35,852 nucleotides of DNA from an uncultured Bacteroidales bacterium. Its GTDB lineage: Bacteria > Bacteroidota > Bacteroidia > Bacteroidales > Bacteroidaceae. A program made the translations under genes and the position numbers. The notes beneath the pieces were generated by a model. It ran no database searches. It saw only the letters and a program-made list of their open reading frames with translations, and was not told the origin of the DNA. Each line of letters begins with the position of its first letter. Within the stretch, counting starts at the first letter, position 1. Positions 24,530 through 32,362 of this stretch are shown here, piece after piece. The DNA lies in contig CACXXT010000051.1 of assembly GCA_902771725.1 (NCBI GenBank), positions 1 through 35,852 on the forward strand, in the 5' to 3' direction.

Positions 24530-25387
24530 ATGATCAGATGTCCTAAGTGCCAGGCTGAGATAGAAGACGACAGCCTATTTTGTGACCAGTGTGGAGCCGA
24601 ACTCTTTGTGTGTCCCAAATGCGGCACGTTCGGCAAGGGCAAACGTTGTACGCGTTGTGGTGAACCGCTCGTTTCAGTTCGTACACTTGGCAGTAACCAC
24701 CAGGCTATGGCTAGTCCCACGGCAGCTGCTGCAAAGAGTGCGGCAGGAAGCGCTTCATCTCAACCGTCATCCACTCCGTCATCCCCTCCGCAGCCTTCGT
24801 CGGCATCCCGGCCTTCGTCGGCTCCGGCAGGAGGCTCCATTACAACGGATATAGACAAGGTCCTGGGTTCGCTGGATCTTGGCGCCCTCTCCGGAGGCGG
24901 ACTGTCAGCGGGCGCTGCACCCTCTTCGTCTGCACCCTCCTTGTCAGCTTCCTCCTTGTCAGCTTCCTCCTTGTCAGTTTCCTCCTTGTCAACTCCCTCT
25001 TCAGCATCCCCCTCCTCAATCGCACCCTCACCAGCGAGCGGGGCTTCTGCCACCATCCGTCCGGGCGCAGCACCTCAGCCCGCCGCTCAGCGTCAGGTGC
25101 CAGGTCACCTTGTCTGTCGCAATCCTCAACTGCGGCTTTATATCGATGACGTCATCATCGGGCGTCGCGAAGGGGGCTACGCCAGTGTCTTTGCTGCATT
25201 CGGAATGGTCTCCGGGCGCCATGCACAAATCAGCCGCTCGTCTTCGGGTGGCTGGCAGGTCATGGATCTCGGTTCCACCAATGGTACACGTCTCAATGGC
25301 CAGCCTCTCTTGCCCAACAACCCTGTCGCTTTCTGGGTCGGAGACACCATCAGCTTTGCAGACATTGATTTCGAGGCTGTGCCATAA
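24530..25387 (+). CDS. Double zinc-ribbon protein with C-terminal FHA domain
   Basis: FHA domains bind phosphothreonine peptides. The 285-residue protein has two N-terminal zinc ribbons (Cys4/7/18/21 and Cys28/31/40/43), a long Ser/Pro/Ala-rich linker (about 55-190) with the motif ATIRPG at Thr175 that matches the kinase tail repeats, and a C-terminal FHA domain (about 194-285): IIGRR (Arg212), MVSGRHAQI (Ser228, Arg230, His231) and LGSTNGTRLNG (Asn251), the residues expected to contact phosphate and backbone. It ends 38 bp before the PP2C gene start chosen here. It is cytosolic by absence of signal or membrane segments. It is the natural reader of the kinase output; FHA partners in this locus are not proven. 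Confidence 0.92.
   Translation: MIRCPKCQAEIEDDSLFCDQCGAELFVCPKCGTFGKGKRCTRCGEPLVSVRTLGSNHQAMASPTAAAAKSAAGSASSQPSSTPSSPPQPSSASRPSSAPAGGSITTDIDKVLGSLDLGALSGGGLSAGAAPSSSAPSLSASSLSASSLSVSSLSTPSSASPSSIAPSPASGASATIRPGAAPQPAAQRQVPGHLVCRNPQLRLYIDDVIIGRREGGYASVFAAFGMVSGRHAQISRSSSGGWQVMDLGSTNGTRLNGQPLLPNNPVAFWVGDTISFADIDFEAVP
24938..24997 (+). repeat. 15-bp in-frame repeats in the FHA-protein linker
   Basis: Four units of TCCTTGTCAGCTTCC or close variants encode the Ser/Leu-rich linker segment LSASS. A multiple of three keeps the frame whatever the copy number. Confidence 0.85.
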
Positions 25388-25424
25388 TATGAACCACTTC
25401 CAACGTAAGAATAATCATCGTACT

Positions 25425-26216
25425 ATGAATATTGAAATGCATTGTCGCCTCATTTCCGATGTGGGATGTTTGCGCCGGAATAATGAAGATATGATTCTCC
25501 TCAACGGCGAGTACTACCGGGACCAGGAAACCGAGCAAAACTACACCCTCACGGGCGAAGCACGCTTCTGCACCCTCGTGGCAGATGGCATGGGAGGAAC
25601 CAATGGCGGCGAGTTTGCCAGTGAACTGGCGCTCCAGTATTTCGATCAGTTCCTGGCGAGGGTGCCGGAGGGGCTTGCTGAGATGGAGTTCCACGAACTC
25701 GTCAATCGATGGGCCAAGCAAACCCATCAGGGAATTGTGGACAGAGGTGTGGAACAGCCTGAGTATGATAAAATGGGAACCACACTGACCGGACTCTTCG
25801 GTTACGGAGGACGCATTTACCTTATTAATATAGGTGACAGCCGGACGTATCGTTACCGCGACGGTATCCTCAAACAGCTCTCCCGTGACCATTCAATGCA
25901 GGAGAAGTATCATGACTACTCGCTGCCGAGCAACCTGATCTACAACTGTCTGGGAGGAGGAAGTCCTTTGGAGGAGGTCTTTGCCGACCTGACGGACGTT
26001 ACTGATAAGGTGATGAGCGACGACCGTTTTATTATTTGCAGCGATGGACTCAACGATATGCTCTCGGACGATGAAATAGAGAACATCATCGGTCAGACGC
26101 TGGCCCCGGATGCTAAAAGTACGGACACTGTGGACGAACTCGTGAAGGCCGCAAAAAAAGCGGGCGGGAGAGACAACGTCAGTGTCCTTCTCGTCCACTT
26201 TATCTCTATAGGTTAA
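25425..26216 (+). CDS. PP2C-family Ser/Thr protein phosphatase
   Basis: A metal-dependent phosphatase that would remove phosphate from Ser/Thr in the cytosol. From the ATG at 25425 the product has 263 residues with all PP2C motifs: SDVGCLRRNNED (11-22), VADGMGGTNGGEFAS with metal ligand Asp54, MGTTLTGLF, INIGDSRTYRYRDG, ICSDGLNDML with Asp207, and GGRDNVSVLLV with Asp250. Usual length for stand-alone bacterial PP2Cs. A start at 25389, 1 bp after the FHA stop, would add 12 residues and is possible; further extension in frame would run through the FHA gene and is not credible. It is the last gene of the cassette and the likely opponent of the kinase. A hairpin at 26250-26270 follows. Confidence 0.93.
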   Translation: MNIEMHCRLISDVGCLRRNNEDMILLNGEYYRDQETEQNYTLTGEARFCTLVADGMGGTNGGEFASELALQYFDQFLARVPEGLAEMEFHELVNRWAKQTHQGIVDRGVEQPEYDKMGTTLTGLFGYGGRIYLINIGDSRTYRYRDGILKQLSRDHSMQEKYHDYSLPSNLIYNCLGGGSPLEEVFADLTDVTDKVMSDDRFIICSDGLNDMLSDDEIENIIGQTLAPDAKSTDTVDELVKAAKKAGGRDNVSVLLVHFISIG

Positions 26217-26249
26217 TCCGTAAATCTCCCTACCTCACCGGTGACTGTG

Positions 26250-26270
26250 TCCGGCGGTTCCACCGCCGGA
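26250..26270. terminator. Hairpin between convergent PP2C and DUF4293 genes
   Basis: TCCGGCGG and CCGCCGGA form a perfect 8-bp stem with a TTCCA loop, 34 bp after the PP2C stop and 23 bp before the end of the convergent gene. There is no long T-run, so termination, possibly in both directions, is inferred from position. Confidence 0.55.
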
Positions 26271-26292
26271 ATCAGTGATTCCGTATCTCCCA

Positions 26293-26823
26293 TCACCTCA
26301 ACCTGTCGAGTGAGCGTACCAGTGCCTCGTCTTTCAGGATGGCCCTGAAGGCCAGGAAGGCGAAGATACATGCCACGGCGGGAAAACCAGCCCACGGCTC
26401 GGGTAGGAATTCGGCATTGTACTTGGCCCCCAGCAGGAACCAGAACGCTGCGTAGATGGCGTACCAACCTACGAGCAGAATGCAACCGAGCATGGCCAGG
26501 CGGCTCTGTACCAGACGCGTGCGATAGAGGAAGATATCCAGCAGCAGGCCTGTGGAGGTCAGCAACAACAGGGCAAACAGGGCCCAGGGCGTGAACGTGT
26601 GGGTGCCTTCTGCCACCTCTGCCAGCACCGGTTCCTGAGTACTCAGGCCGTTGAAGGTCGGCGAACCCACAGCCTCGTGATAGGGCACATGAACCCACAG
26701 ATTATATACCGTTCCCACGACCTCCCCCTGACCGTCCACCAGACGGCCGATGGGCAGACACAGGCAGACGATGCACAACACAGCTGCCGCCAGCAGATAT
26801 ATGGTCTGTATCCTTTGAATCAT
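26293..26823 (-). CDS. DUF4293 family membrane protein
   Basis: The 176-residue protein begins with MIQRIQTIYLLAAAVLCIV, typical of the Bacteroidetes DUF4293 family, and has four hydrophobic segments (about 4-24, 80-97, 108-130, 144-162) in the inner membrane. No function is known. It stands downstream of bamD and rpoZ on the same strand, the usual order in this phylum, but here a 390-bp repeat-rich stretch separates it from rpoZ. Confidence 0.85.
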   Translation of the reverse strand: MIQRIQTIYLLAAAVLCIVCLCLPIGRLVDGQGEVVGTVYNLWVHVPYHEAVGSPTFNGLSTQEPVLAEVAEGTHTFTPWALFALLLLTSTGLLLDIFLYRTRLVQSRLAMLGCILLVGWYAIYAAFWFLLGAKYNAEFLPEPWAGFPAVACIFAFLAFRAILKDEALVRSLDRLR

Positions 26824-26884
26824 CGTTCTCTATTCTTTTTTATCAATTAATTTCCATTTTCGCCCCCTTCCTCGGCACCCGGCA

Positions 26885-26990
26885 CCTTCGCCCCCTTTTG
26901 AGGCACCCCAGTCCTTCGCCCCCTTTGAGGCAGCCCGGCTCTTCGCCCCCTTTGAGGCACCCCGGCTCTTCGCCCCCTTTGAGGCAGCAG
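26885..26990. repeat. 27-28 bp tandem repeats between rpoZ and the DUF4293 gene
   Basis: About four units of the type CTTCGCCCCCTTTGAGGCA plus 8-9 variable bases, starting near 26885, 26913, 26941 and 26968. The 390-bp gap 26824-27213 also holds a hairpin CCAAAAGG/CCTTTTGG (26993-27012), a copy of the 48-bp-type palindrome (27112-27147) and a CCATCACCG-type trinucleotide tract (27146-27203). I see no gene in the gap. Confidence 0.85.
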
Positions 26991-27111
26991 TGCCAAAAGG
27001 TTCCCCTTTTGGTCCCCTTCCTTGGCACCTCGGCACCCCGGCTCCTTTCGCCCCCTCTCCGCTCGTTCATTCGGCATGGCGTTTCCTTGAGTGCTCGTTC
27101 CGGGATGTTCC

Positions 27112-27147
27112 CCTTGCTTTGCGTAGGCTGCGGCAGTGCCGCAGCAC
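27112..27147. repeat. Isolated copy of the GCTGCGGCAGTGCCGCAGC palindrome
   Basis: Same core hairpin (27127-27145) and same left flank (CCTTGCTT, then CGTAG) as each unit of the tandem array at 13240-13428, about 14 kb away, showing that the unit is a dispersed element. Confidence 0.88.
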
Positions 27148-27213
27148 CATCACCGCCATCACCGCCATCACCGCCATCACCACCACCACCGCCGTCGCCG
27201 CGCCTTAATTAAA

Positions 27214-27555
27214 TCAATACTCCTCTTCCTCGATGGAGTCCTTGGCCGGATTGCGGTAGTAGATCTTGCCCTCGCGGAATTCCTGGGTGGCAATGAGGCT
27301 GGGCTTCGGCAGCTTCTCGTAGAAACGGCTGATCTCGATCTGCTCGCGGTTCTCGAAGACCTCGTCCAGGTTGTCGTTGGAAGAAGCAAATTCCTGAAGC
27401 TTCTTGGACAACTCGGACTTGATGTCCACGCTGATCTGATTCGCGCGCTTGGCAATGATTGCCACGCTCTCATAAATGTTTCCGGTTTCCTCGCAGAGGT
27501 CCAGGATGTTTTGAGTCACCGTAGTGGTCGGTGCTGTTGTCTTTTTGTAATCCAT
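27214..27555 (-). CDS. rpoZ: RNA polymerase omega subunit, Bacteroidetes type
   Basis: The 113-residue protein (MDYKKTTAPTTTVTQNILDL...) matches the Bacteroidetes RpoZ/omega-like family: TGNIYESVAIIAKRANQISVDIKSELSKKLQEF contains the omega helix pattern that docks on beta-prime, and the acidic C-terminus EEEEY is common. Omega helps assemble RNA polymerase. I chose ATG 27555 because MDYKK is the usual family start; six extra codons upstream are possible. It lies 42 bp after bamD on the same strand. Confidence 0.85.
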   Translation of the reverse strand: MDYKKTTAPTTTVTQNILDLCEETGNIYESVAIIAKRANQISVDIKSELSKKLQEFASSNDNLDEVFENREQIEISRFYEKLPKPSLIATQEFREGKIYYRNPAKDSIEEEEY

Positions 27556-27597
27556 ATTTATATATAATGTCAAAATTTCAATTACTTCCTCCCCTCG

Positions 27598-28443
27598 TCA
27601 CTCGTCCAGCGGCTGGCCCTTCAGCGCCTTCTGGCTCTTGACCAGGTAGGTCTGGGCTTCCTTGAGGTAGTTCGATTCCGGGAATTCGTTGGCGAATCCG
27701 TAGTATTCGTCCACGGCTTGGCGGAAGCGCTCCAGGCGCTTGGCCTCCACACTCTGGCGTGCCAGGTGATACCTCGAGCGCAGGATGAGAATCATGAATT
27801 CCTCGCGACGCTCCGGCAGCGCGTAGGGGTAGTCGCGCAGCGCGTTCTCGGCAGTGACGATGCAGGCCTCGTAGTTCGAGCCGCCACTGGAGCAGTTCAT
27901 GAAGTAGTCACCCAGGTCATAGTACAGTTTGGCGGTACGCAGCTCCTTCTCTACGAGGTGATCCTGCAGGCGCTGAATCATCTCCTGGGTCTGTAGCTTC
28001 AGGCGGGTGTAGGGATAGTAATCCAGGAAACTCTGCAGCTCGGCGATGGCGCGGGAGGTCACAGACTGGTCCAGACGAGGATCCGGGACATCGTCGTAGA
28101 GCGAACGCCCGGAGTAGTAACGGGCCTCTTCCACGTAGATGCCGCGGGGATAGGTCTGGTAGTACTTCTTGAACGATGCAGACGCCGTCTCCAGGTCGCC
28201 GGCCATGTAGGAACTCATGGCCATCATATACAGACACTCGTCAGCATACCCCGAGCCTTTCATGGCTACGAGCAGGCTGCTGAACAGCTCCTGGGCGTGG
28301 CCGTACTGGCCTTTCATGTAGCAGGCCTTGGCCACTTCGTATTTGTATTCCGCGTCGCCGTGCTTCAGGGCGGCATTGTATTCTCCACAGCTGGAGAGGA
28401 ATGCCAGCGGCAGGACGAGGAACAACAGAACTATCTTTTTCAT
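27598..28443 (-). CDS. bamD: Outer membrane assembly lipoprotein BamD
   Basis: BamD is the essential lipoprotein partner of BamA in outer membrane protein insertion. The 281-residue product has a lipoprotein signal with lipobox LSSC (Cys at about residue 19) and TPR-like helices: EYKYEVAKACYMKGQYGHAQELFSSLL, CLYMMAMSSYMAGDLETASASFKKYYQTYP, then AIAELQSFLDYYPYTR, as in the BamD/YfiO family. ATG 28443 is chosen since the signal peptide starts there and the promoter at 28464-28495 lies inside any longer reading. It is first in the bamD-rpoZ-DUF4293 unit and divergent from uvrB. Confidence 0.92.
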   Translation of the reverse strand: MKKIVLLFLVLPLAFLSSCGEYNAALKHGDAEYKYEVAKACYMKGQYGHAQELFSSLLVAMKGSGYADECLYMMAMSSYMAGDLETASASFKKYYQTYPRGIYVEEARYYSGRSLYDDVPDPRLDQSVTSRAIAELQSFLDYYPYTRLKLQTQEMIQRLQDHLVEKELRTAKLYYDLGDYFMNCSSGGSNYEACIVTAENALRDYPYALPERREEFMILILRSRYHLARQSVEAKRLERFRQAVDEYYGFANEFPESNYLKEAQTYLVKSQKALKGQPLDE

Positions 28444-28463
28444 CGTTACGCTATAAGTGGCTG

Positions 28464-28495
28464 CAAAAATACTGCTTTCTCCTGAATTGACCAAA
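28464..28495 (-). promoter_or_regulatory. Promoter of bamD-rpoZ
   Basis: On the minus strand TTTG (28495-28492), 20 bp, then TATTTTTG (28471-28464): a full match to the Bacteroidetes consensus, 20 bp before the bamD ATG. Confidence 0.82.
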
Positions 28496-28563
28496 CCAAA
28501 CACCGCTTTTTCGCAAAAAAATGACCAAATGACAATATTTCTTATCATTTTTTTGCTCTATTA

Positions 28564-28595
28564 CTTGCCGACCACAACACTTTTTTATACTTTTG
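28564..28595 (+). promoter_or_regulatory. Promoter of uvrB
   Basis: CTTG (28564-28567), 20 bp, then TACTTTTG (28588-28595). The -7 box ends only 8 bp before the uvrB ATG, implying a very short or absent 5' untranslated region. Confidence 0.72.
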
Positions 28596-28603
28596 CACTA
28601 CTT

Positions 28604-30571
28604 ATGCCAAACTTCCAGCTCATATCCAAATACGAACCTACGGGCGACCAGCCCGAGGCCATTCGGCAACTCACTCAGGGCATCCTGGATGGGGTGCCCG
28701 CACAGACCCTGCTCGGCGTCACTGGCTCCGGAAAGACCTTTACGATTGCGAATGTCATAAAAAATATCAACCGTCCCACCCTCATCCTCAGCCACAACAA
28801 GACGCTGGCAGCTCAGCTCTATGGCGAGATGAAAAGCTTCTTCCCGAACAACGCCGTGGAGTATTATGTCAGCTACTACGACTACTACCAGCCCGAGGCG
28901 TATATCCCCAGCACCGACACGTATATAGAGAAGGACCTGGCCATCAACGACGAGATCGACAAACTCCGGCTTGCAGCCACATCGGCATTGCTCTCCGGAC
29001 GGCGCGACGTCGTGGTCGTCTCCTCCGTTTCCTGCATCTATGGAATGGGAAACCCGGCTGCGTTCTACGACAACGTCATCGAGCTCAGCAAAGGCAAGAT
29101 CCTGGACCGCAATATGTTGCTGCGCCGCCTGAACGACTCGCTCTACACCCGCAACGATGTCAGCCTCGGACGCGGAGAGTATCGCGTCAAGGGCGACACC
29201 GTCGATGTCTTCCTCGCCTATTCAGACAACCTCCTGCGCATCACCTTCTGGGACGACGAGATCGACTCCATTGAGGAGGTGGATCCCCTCAGCGGCACAC
29301 GCCTCGGGGAGTTCCGCGACTACAAGATCTACCCCGCCAACCTCTTCATGACCACGAAGGAACAGACCCTCGCCGCCATCCATCAGATTGAGGACGACCT
29401 CTCCGCGCGTGTCAAGTATTTTGAAGATGAGGGCAAGCCGCTGGAAGCCAAGCGCCTCTACGAGCGCGTGACGTATGACATGGAGATGATTCGCGAGCTG
29501 GGCCATTGCTCGGGCATCGAGAACTACAGCCGTTACTTCGACGGCCGGCCGGCAGGCACACGTCCCTACTGCCTGCTCGACTTCTTCCCGGACGATTTCC
29601 TGCTGGTCATCGACGAGAGCCACGTCAGCGTGCCGCAGATCTCTGCCATGTACGGCGGCGACCGGGCCCGCAAGACCAACCTCGTCCAGTACGGCTTCCG
29701 CCTCCCCGCAGCCATGGACAACCGTCCCCTGAAGTTCGAGGAGTTCGAACAGCTCACGCATCAGGTCATCTATGTCAGCGCCACCCCGGCCGACTACGAG
29801 CTCGCACAGAGCGAAGGCATCATCGTCGAACAGGTCATCCGTCCTACGGGACTCCTGGACCCCGTCATCGAGGTGCGGCCGTCCATGAATCAGGTGGACG
29901 ACCTCATGGAGGAGATCCAGCAGCGTATCGAGGCAGACGAGCGCACCCTCGTCACCACCCTCACCAAGCGGATGGCAGAGGAACTGACGGAGTACCTCCT
30001 GGACAACGGCATCCGCACCAACTACATCCACAGCGACGTCGACACCCTGGAGCGCGTGCAGATTATGGATGCCCTGCGGGCGGGGAAGTACGATGTGCTC
30101 GTGGGTGTCAACCTGCTGCGCGAGGGGCTGGACCTCCCCGAGGTGTCGCTCGTGGCCATCCTCGATGCGGATAAGGAGGGATTCCTCCGCAGCCACCGCT
30201 CCCTCACGCAGACCGTGGGACGTGCGGCACGCAATGTCCATGGTAAGGCCATCATGTACGCCGACACCATCACCTGGTCCATGCAGCAAACCATCGACGA
30301 GACCAGCCGACGTCGCGAGAAGCAGCTGCGCTACAATGAGGAGCACGGCATCACTCCCACCCAAATCCGCAAGGATCGCACGATGGGCGACCTCATCTCT
30401 GCCGGTCAGGAGCAGCACGATCTGCGCAAGGCGGTGGAGAAGCTGCGCAAACAGATGCAGGAGGCTGCCAAGCGACTGGACTTCATCACCGCAGCACAAC
30501 TGCGCGACCAGATGCTGCAGCTGATGGCAAAACTCGATGATGTGCCCGAAGACGCTCGCGCGCGTAATTAA
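28604..30571 (+). CDS. uvrB: Excinuclease ABC subunit UvrB
   Basis: UvrB is the damage-verifying helicase-like core of nucleotide excision repair. The 655-residue protein starts [20 protein letters not shown] and has the Walker [15 protein letters not shown], the beta-hairpin region [27 protein letters not shown], the DESH box ([11 protein letters not shown]), helicase motifs [31 protein letters not shown] and [10 protein letters not shown], and a C-terminal UVR motif ([24 protein letters not shown]) for UvrC binding. Normal length. I chose ATG 28604, as the family start is just there; a longer upstream reading would cross the promoter. uvrA and uvrC are not in the window. Confidence 0.97.
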   Translation: MPNFQLISKYEPTGDQPEAIRQLTQGILDGVPAQTLLGVTGSGKTFTIANVIKNINRPTLILSHNKTLAAQLYGEMKSFFPNNAVEYYVSYYDYYQPEAYIPSTDTYIEKDLAINDEIDKLRLAATSALLSGRRDVVVVSSVSCIYGMGNPAAFYDNVIELSKGKILDRNMLLRRLNDSLYTRNDVSLGRGEYRVKGDTVDVFLAYSDNLLRITFWDDEIDSIEEVDPLSGTRLGEFRDYKIYPANLFMTTKEQTLAAIHQIEDDLSARVKYFEDEGKPLEAKRLYERVTYDMEMIRELGHCSGIENYSRYFDGRPAGTRPYCLLDFFPDDFLLVIDESHVSVPQISAMYGGDRARKTNLVQYGFRLPAAMDNRPLKFEEFEQLTHQVIYVSATPADYELAQSEGIIVEQVIRPTGLLDPVIEVRPSMNQVDDLMEEIQQRIEADERTLVTTLTKRMAEELTEYLLDNGIRTNYIHSDVDTLERVQIMDALRAGKYDVLVGVNLLREGLDLPEVSLVAILDADKEGFLRSHRSLTQTVGRAARNVHGKAIMYADTITWSMQQTIDETSRRREKQLRYNEEHGITPTQIRKDRTMGDLISAGQEQHDLRKAVEKLRKQMQEAAKRLDFITAAQLRDQMLQLMAKLDDVPEDARARN

Positions 30572-30660
30572 TACAAGGTACATTTCCAGCTCAGATTCGC
30601 CCCTCAAAATAGGAAAAGACATTTTTTTTGCCCTTCAAAGTGAAAAAAGTTGCAAAAACA

Positions 30661-30692
30661 TTTGGCGGTTTCGCGAAAACACACTACCTTTG
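30661..30692 (+). promoter_or_regulatory. Promoter of the tRNA cluster
   Basis: TTTG (30661-30664), 20 bp, then TACCTTTG (30685-30692): a perfect Bacteroidetes-type promoter, 62 bp before the first tRNA. Confidence 0.85.
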
Positions 30693-30754
30693 CACCCGCT
30701 TTCGAGAAGGAAACCCCGCAAGCGTGCGGTTTACAGACGCGGTTTGACTCGGAA

Positions 30755-30829
30755 GGGCGCTTAGCTCAGCTGGTTCAGAGCGTCTGCCTTACAAGCAGAG
30801 GGTCGGCGGTTCGAATCCGTCAGCGCCCA
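30755..30829 (+). tRNA. tRNA-Val (TAC)
   Basis: Cloverleaf with acceptor GGGCGCT/AGCGCCC, D-arm GCTCAGCTGGTTCAGAGC, anticodon loop CTTACAA (anticodon TAC) and T-arm with GGTTCGAATCC. No CCA is encoded. Confidence 0.97.
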
Positions 30830-30834
30830 CGTCT

Positions 30835-30908
30835 GGCTCCTTAGCTCAACTGAATAGAGCATCTGACTACGGATCAGAAGGTTATAGGTTTGAATCCTAT
30901 AGGAGTCA
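30835..30908 (+). tRNA. tRNA-Arg (ACG)
   Basis: Acceptor GGCTCCT/AGGAGTC (one G-U pair), anticodon loop CTACGGA (anticodon ACG, expected to be edited to ICG), T-arm with GGTTTGAATCC. It follows tRNA-Val by 5 bp. Confidence 0.96.
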
Positions 30909-30928
30909 CTTTCTTTGACATCTTGTCT

Positions 30929-31011
30929 GGGCGGATACCAGAGTGGCCAAATGGGGCAGACTGTAAATCTGCTGGTTGTTACCTTCGGTGGTTCGAATCC
31001 ATCTCCGCCCA
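30929..31011 (+). tRNA. tRNA-Tyr (GTA)
   Basis: Class II tRNA of 83 nt with acceptor GGGCGGA/TCCGCCC, anticodon GTA in ACTGTAAATC, a long variable arm and T-loop GGTTCGAATCC. GUN-type anticodons such as this are the ones modified with queuosine, linking it to the que genes in the window. Confidence 0.96.
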
Positions 31012-31096
31012 CAGCGGCAATGCCGGTGCAAGTTGAACGCAGAAAGCTTGCTTTATGCTGAGACGCAGCCCAGTATCGCGCAATTTTGAAAAAATT

Positions 31097-31169
<73 letters not shown>

Positions 31170-31407
31170 CAATACGTGGAGCCCTCTAAACTCTACACTA
31201 TACAACTACTCTACGCTCGACCTCTGGTCGCTTTTTCGAGCGCCAGCGAGTCTGAAGCTCTCGACCTCTGGTCGCTTTGATACCTCAAAGAACTCTAAAC
31301 TATACAACTACTCTAAACTCTACACTCTAAACTCTACACTCTAAACTCTAAACTCTAAACTATACAACTACTCTAAACTCTAAACTCTAAACTCTAAACT
31401 ATAATAA
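31170..31407. repeat. Repeat field between tRNA-Gly and tRNA-Asp
   Basis: About 238 bp of CTCTAAACTCTACA-type simple repeat with two copies of the mini-hairpin CGACC-TCT-GGTCG (31218-31230, 31262-31274) and the motif CAGCGAGTCTGAAG. No gene is visible. Confidence 0.85.
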
Positions 31408-31482
31408 GGTGCGTTAGTTCAGTCTGGTTAGAATACATGCCTGTCACGCATGGGGTCACGAGTTCGAGCCTCGTACGCACCG
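31408..31482 (+). tRNA. tRNA-Asp (GTC)
   Basis: Acceptor GGTGCGT/ACGCACC, anticodon loop CTGTCAC (anticodon GTC), T-arm GAGTTCGAGCCTC, discriminator G. Also a queuosine-type anticodon. It ends 9 bp before a terminator. Confidence 0.97.
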
Positions 31483-31491
31483 CCAGACATC

Positions 31492-31522
31492 AAAACGGGA
31501 ATCTCAAAAAGGTTCCCGTTTT
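31492..31522 (+). terminator. Terminator of the tRNA cluster
   Basis: AAAACGGGAA and TTCCCGTTTT form a perfect 10-bp stem around an 11-nt loop, ending in TTTT, right after tRNA-Asp. Confidence 0.88.
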
Positions 31523-31740
31523 GTGGTTTAATAAACCTGCTACACCTTATCTTATTCATTACATCGGATGCGAGAAATTTCCCCAGCACAACACCCTCTC
31601 CTTCATGCCCGCCGGCATCTCATAACCCCAACATCATAAGACAAAAACATAATATTGATTAAGACAAAAACATAAACGAAACTTCCGCTGAAAGATCAAC
31701 CCCGTGCTTCATACTTGAAGAACACCGTTCCGCGTTGCTC

Positions 31741-31803
31741 CACTGAAAAACACACGTCCTATTGTCAACTAGAAAGCAAGCTGTAATGAATTGTTTTTCA
31801 GTG
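31741..31803. repeat. 12-bp inverted repeat with 39-nt spacer
   Basis: CACTGAAAAACA (31741-31752) and TGTTTTTCAGTG (31792-31803) are perfect inverted copies. The left arm and following bases (TGAAAAACAC, then GTCCTATTG) recur at 35749-35769 with one mismatch. The gap 31523-31740 otherwise shows only two AAGACAAAAACATAA copies (31638, 31661) and no gene. Confidence 0.8.
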
Positions 31804-31845
31804 TAACGAAGTGAAACGTTGTTTTTGCCGCAAGGTGGTCAGTGA

Positions 31846-32160
31846 TTTGGAACAAATCCGTGGAGAGTGGGTCTGTGCAGCGAGAGCTCGCTCTCAGGCG
31901 GCATCAGACATATTCTGCACGAAGAGGTCGCAGACCTCAGACCACCGAAGTGGTGTTTTTTCTGTTTTTTTCTACTCACCACTATCGAGCGCAGCTCGCA
32001 TTCTCCACTTCCCAACTGCCTCTACACTCTACACTCTAAACTCTACACTTCTCTACTGCCTCTAAACACTAAACTCTAAACTCTACACTCTAAACTCTAC
32101 ACTTCTCTACTGCCTCTAAACTCTAAACTCTAAACTCTAAACTAAAAGTAGCACTCTAAA
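31846..32160. repeat. Mini-hairpin and CTCTAAA repeat field before the DUF234 ATPase
   Basis: Contains the hairpins GAGAGC-TC-GCTCTC (31882-31895), GAGGTC-GCA-GACCTC (31924-31938), ACCAC-CGAA-GTGGT (31941-31954) and CGAGC-GCA-GCTCG (31986-31998), then about 150 bp of CTCTAAACT-type repeat. Short open frames here follow the repeats and are not credible genes. Confidence 0.8.
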
Positions 32161-32298
32161 CTTATTAGATCCCTCTTCCCTTCTTCGGTTGAGGTCAGAA
32201 AAAGGGCCAATAAAGAGTTGATTTTTGTGTAAAATAACACGAAAGTGGTCGCTAACATGGTAAAAAGAACCATTCTACGACCGTTTTCGTGCATTTTT

Positions 32299-32330
32299 CT
32301 TGGCTGTTTGAAGAAAAAGAAGTACCTTTG
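32299..32330 (+). promoter_or_regulatory. Promoter of the DUF234-type ATPase
   Basis: CTTG (32299-32302), 20 bp, then TACCTTTG (32323-32330), 32 bp before the ATG. Confidence 0.75.
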
Positions 32331-32362
32331 CGGCATAAATCACGAACAAATATCAAGATGGT

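Noticed and set aside
24879..25424. Long N-terminal extension of the PP2C frame
   Set aside because: It reads through the FHA gene in another frame and gives low-complexity Pro/Leu sequence; the PP2C domain starts near 25425.
16077..26216. T6SS phosphorylation control (PpkA/PppA/Fha) or a TerY-P triad
   Set aside because: No T6SS structural genes, vWA or TerD-like proteins are present in the window, and the AAA+ protein is not ClpV-like.
26830..27077. Minus-strand frames rich in SKGAKSRG/GVPQRGRR repeats
   Set aside because: Low-complexity readings of the tandem repeat in several frames; none has a recognisable domain or start signal.
29222..30622. 466-residue antisense frame across uvrB
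   Set aside because: Shadow of the GC-rich uvrB gene, without domain similarity that I can see.
31811..32079. Short plus-strand frames of 65-84 residues after the tRNA cluster
   Set aside because: They follow the mini-hairpins and CTCTAAA repeats, overlap each other in different frames and lack recognisable start signals.
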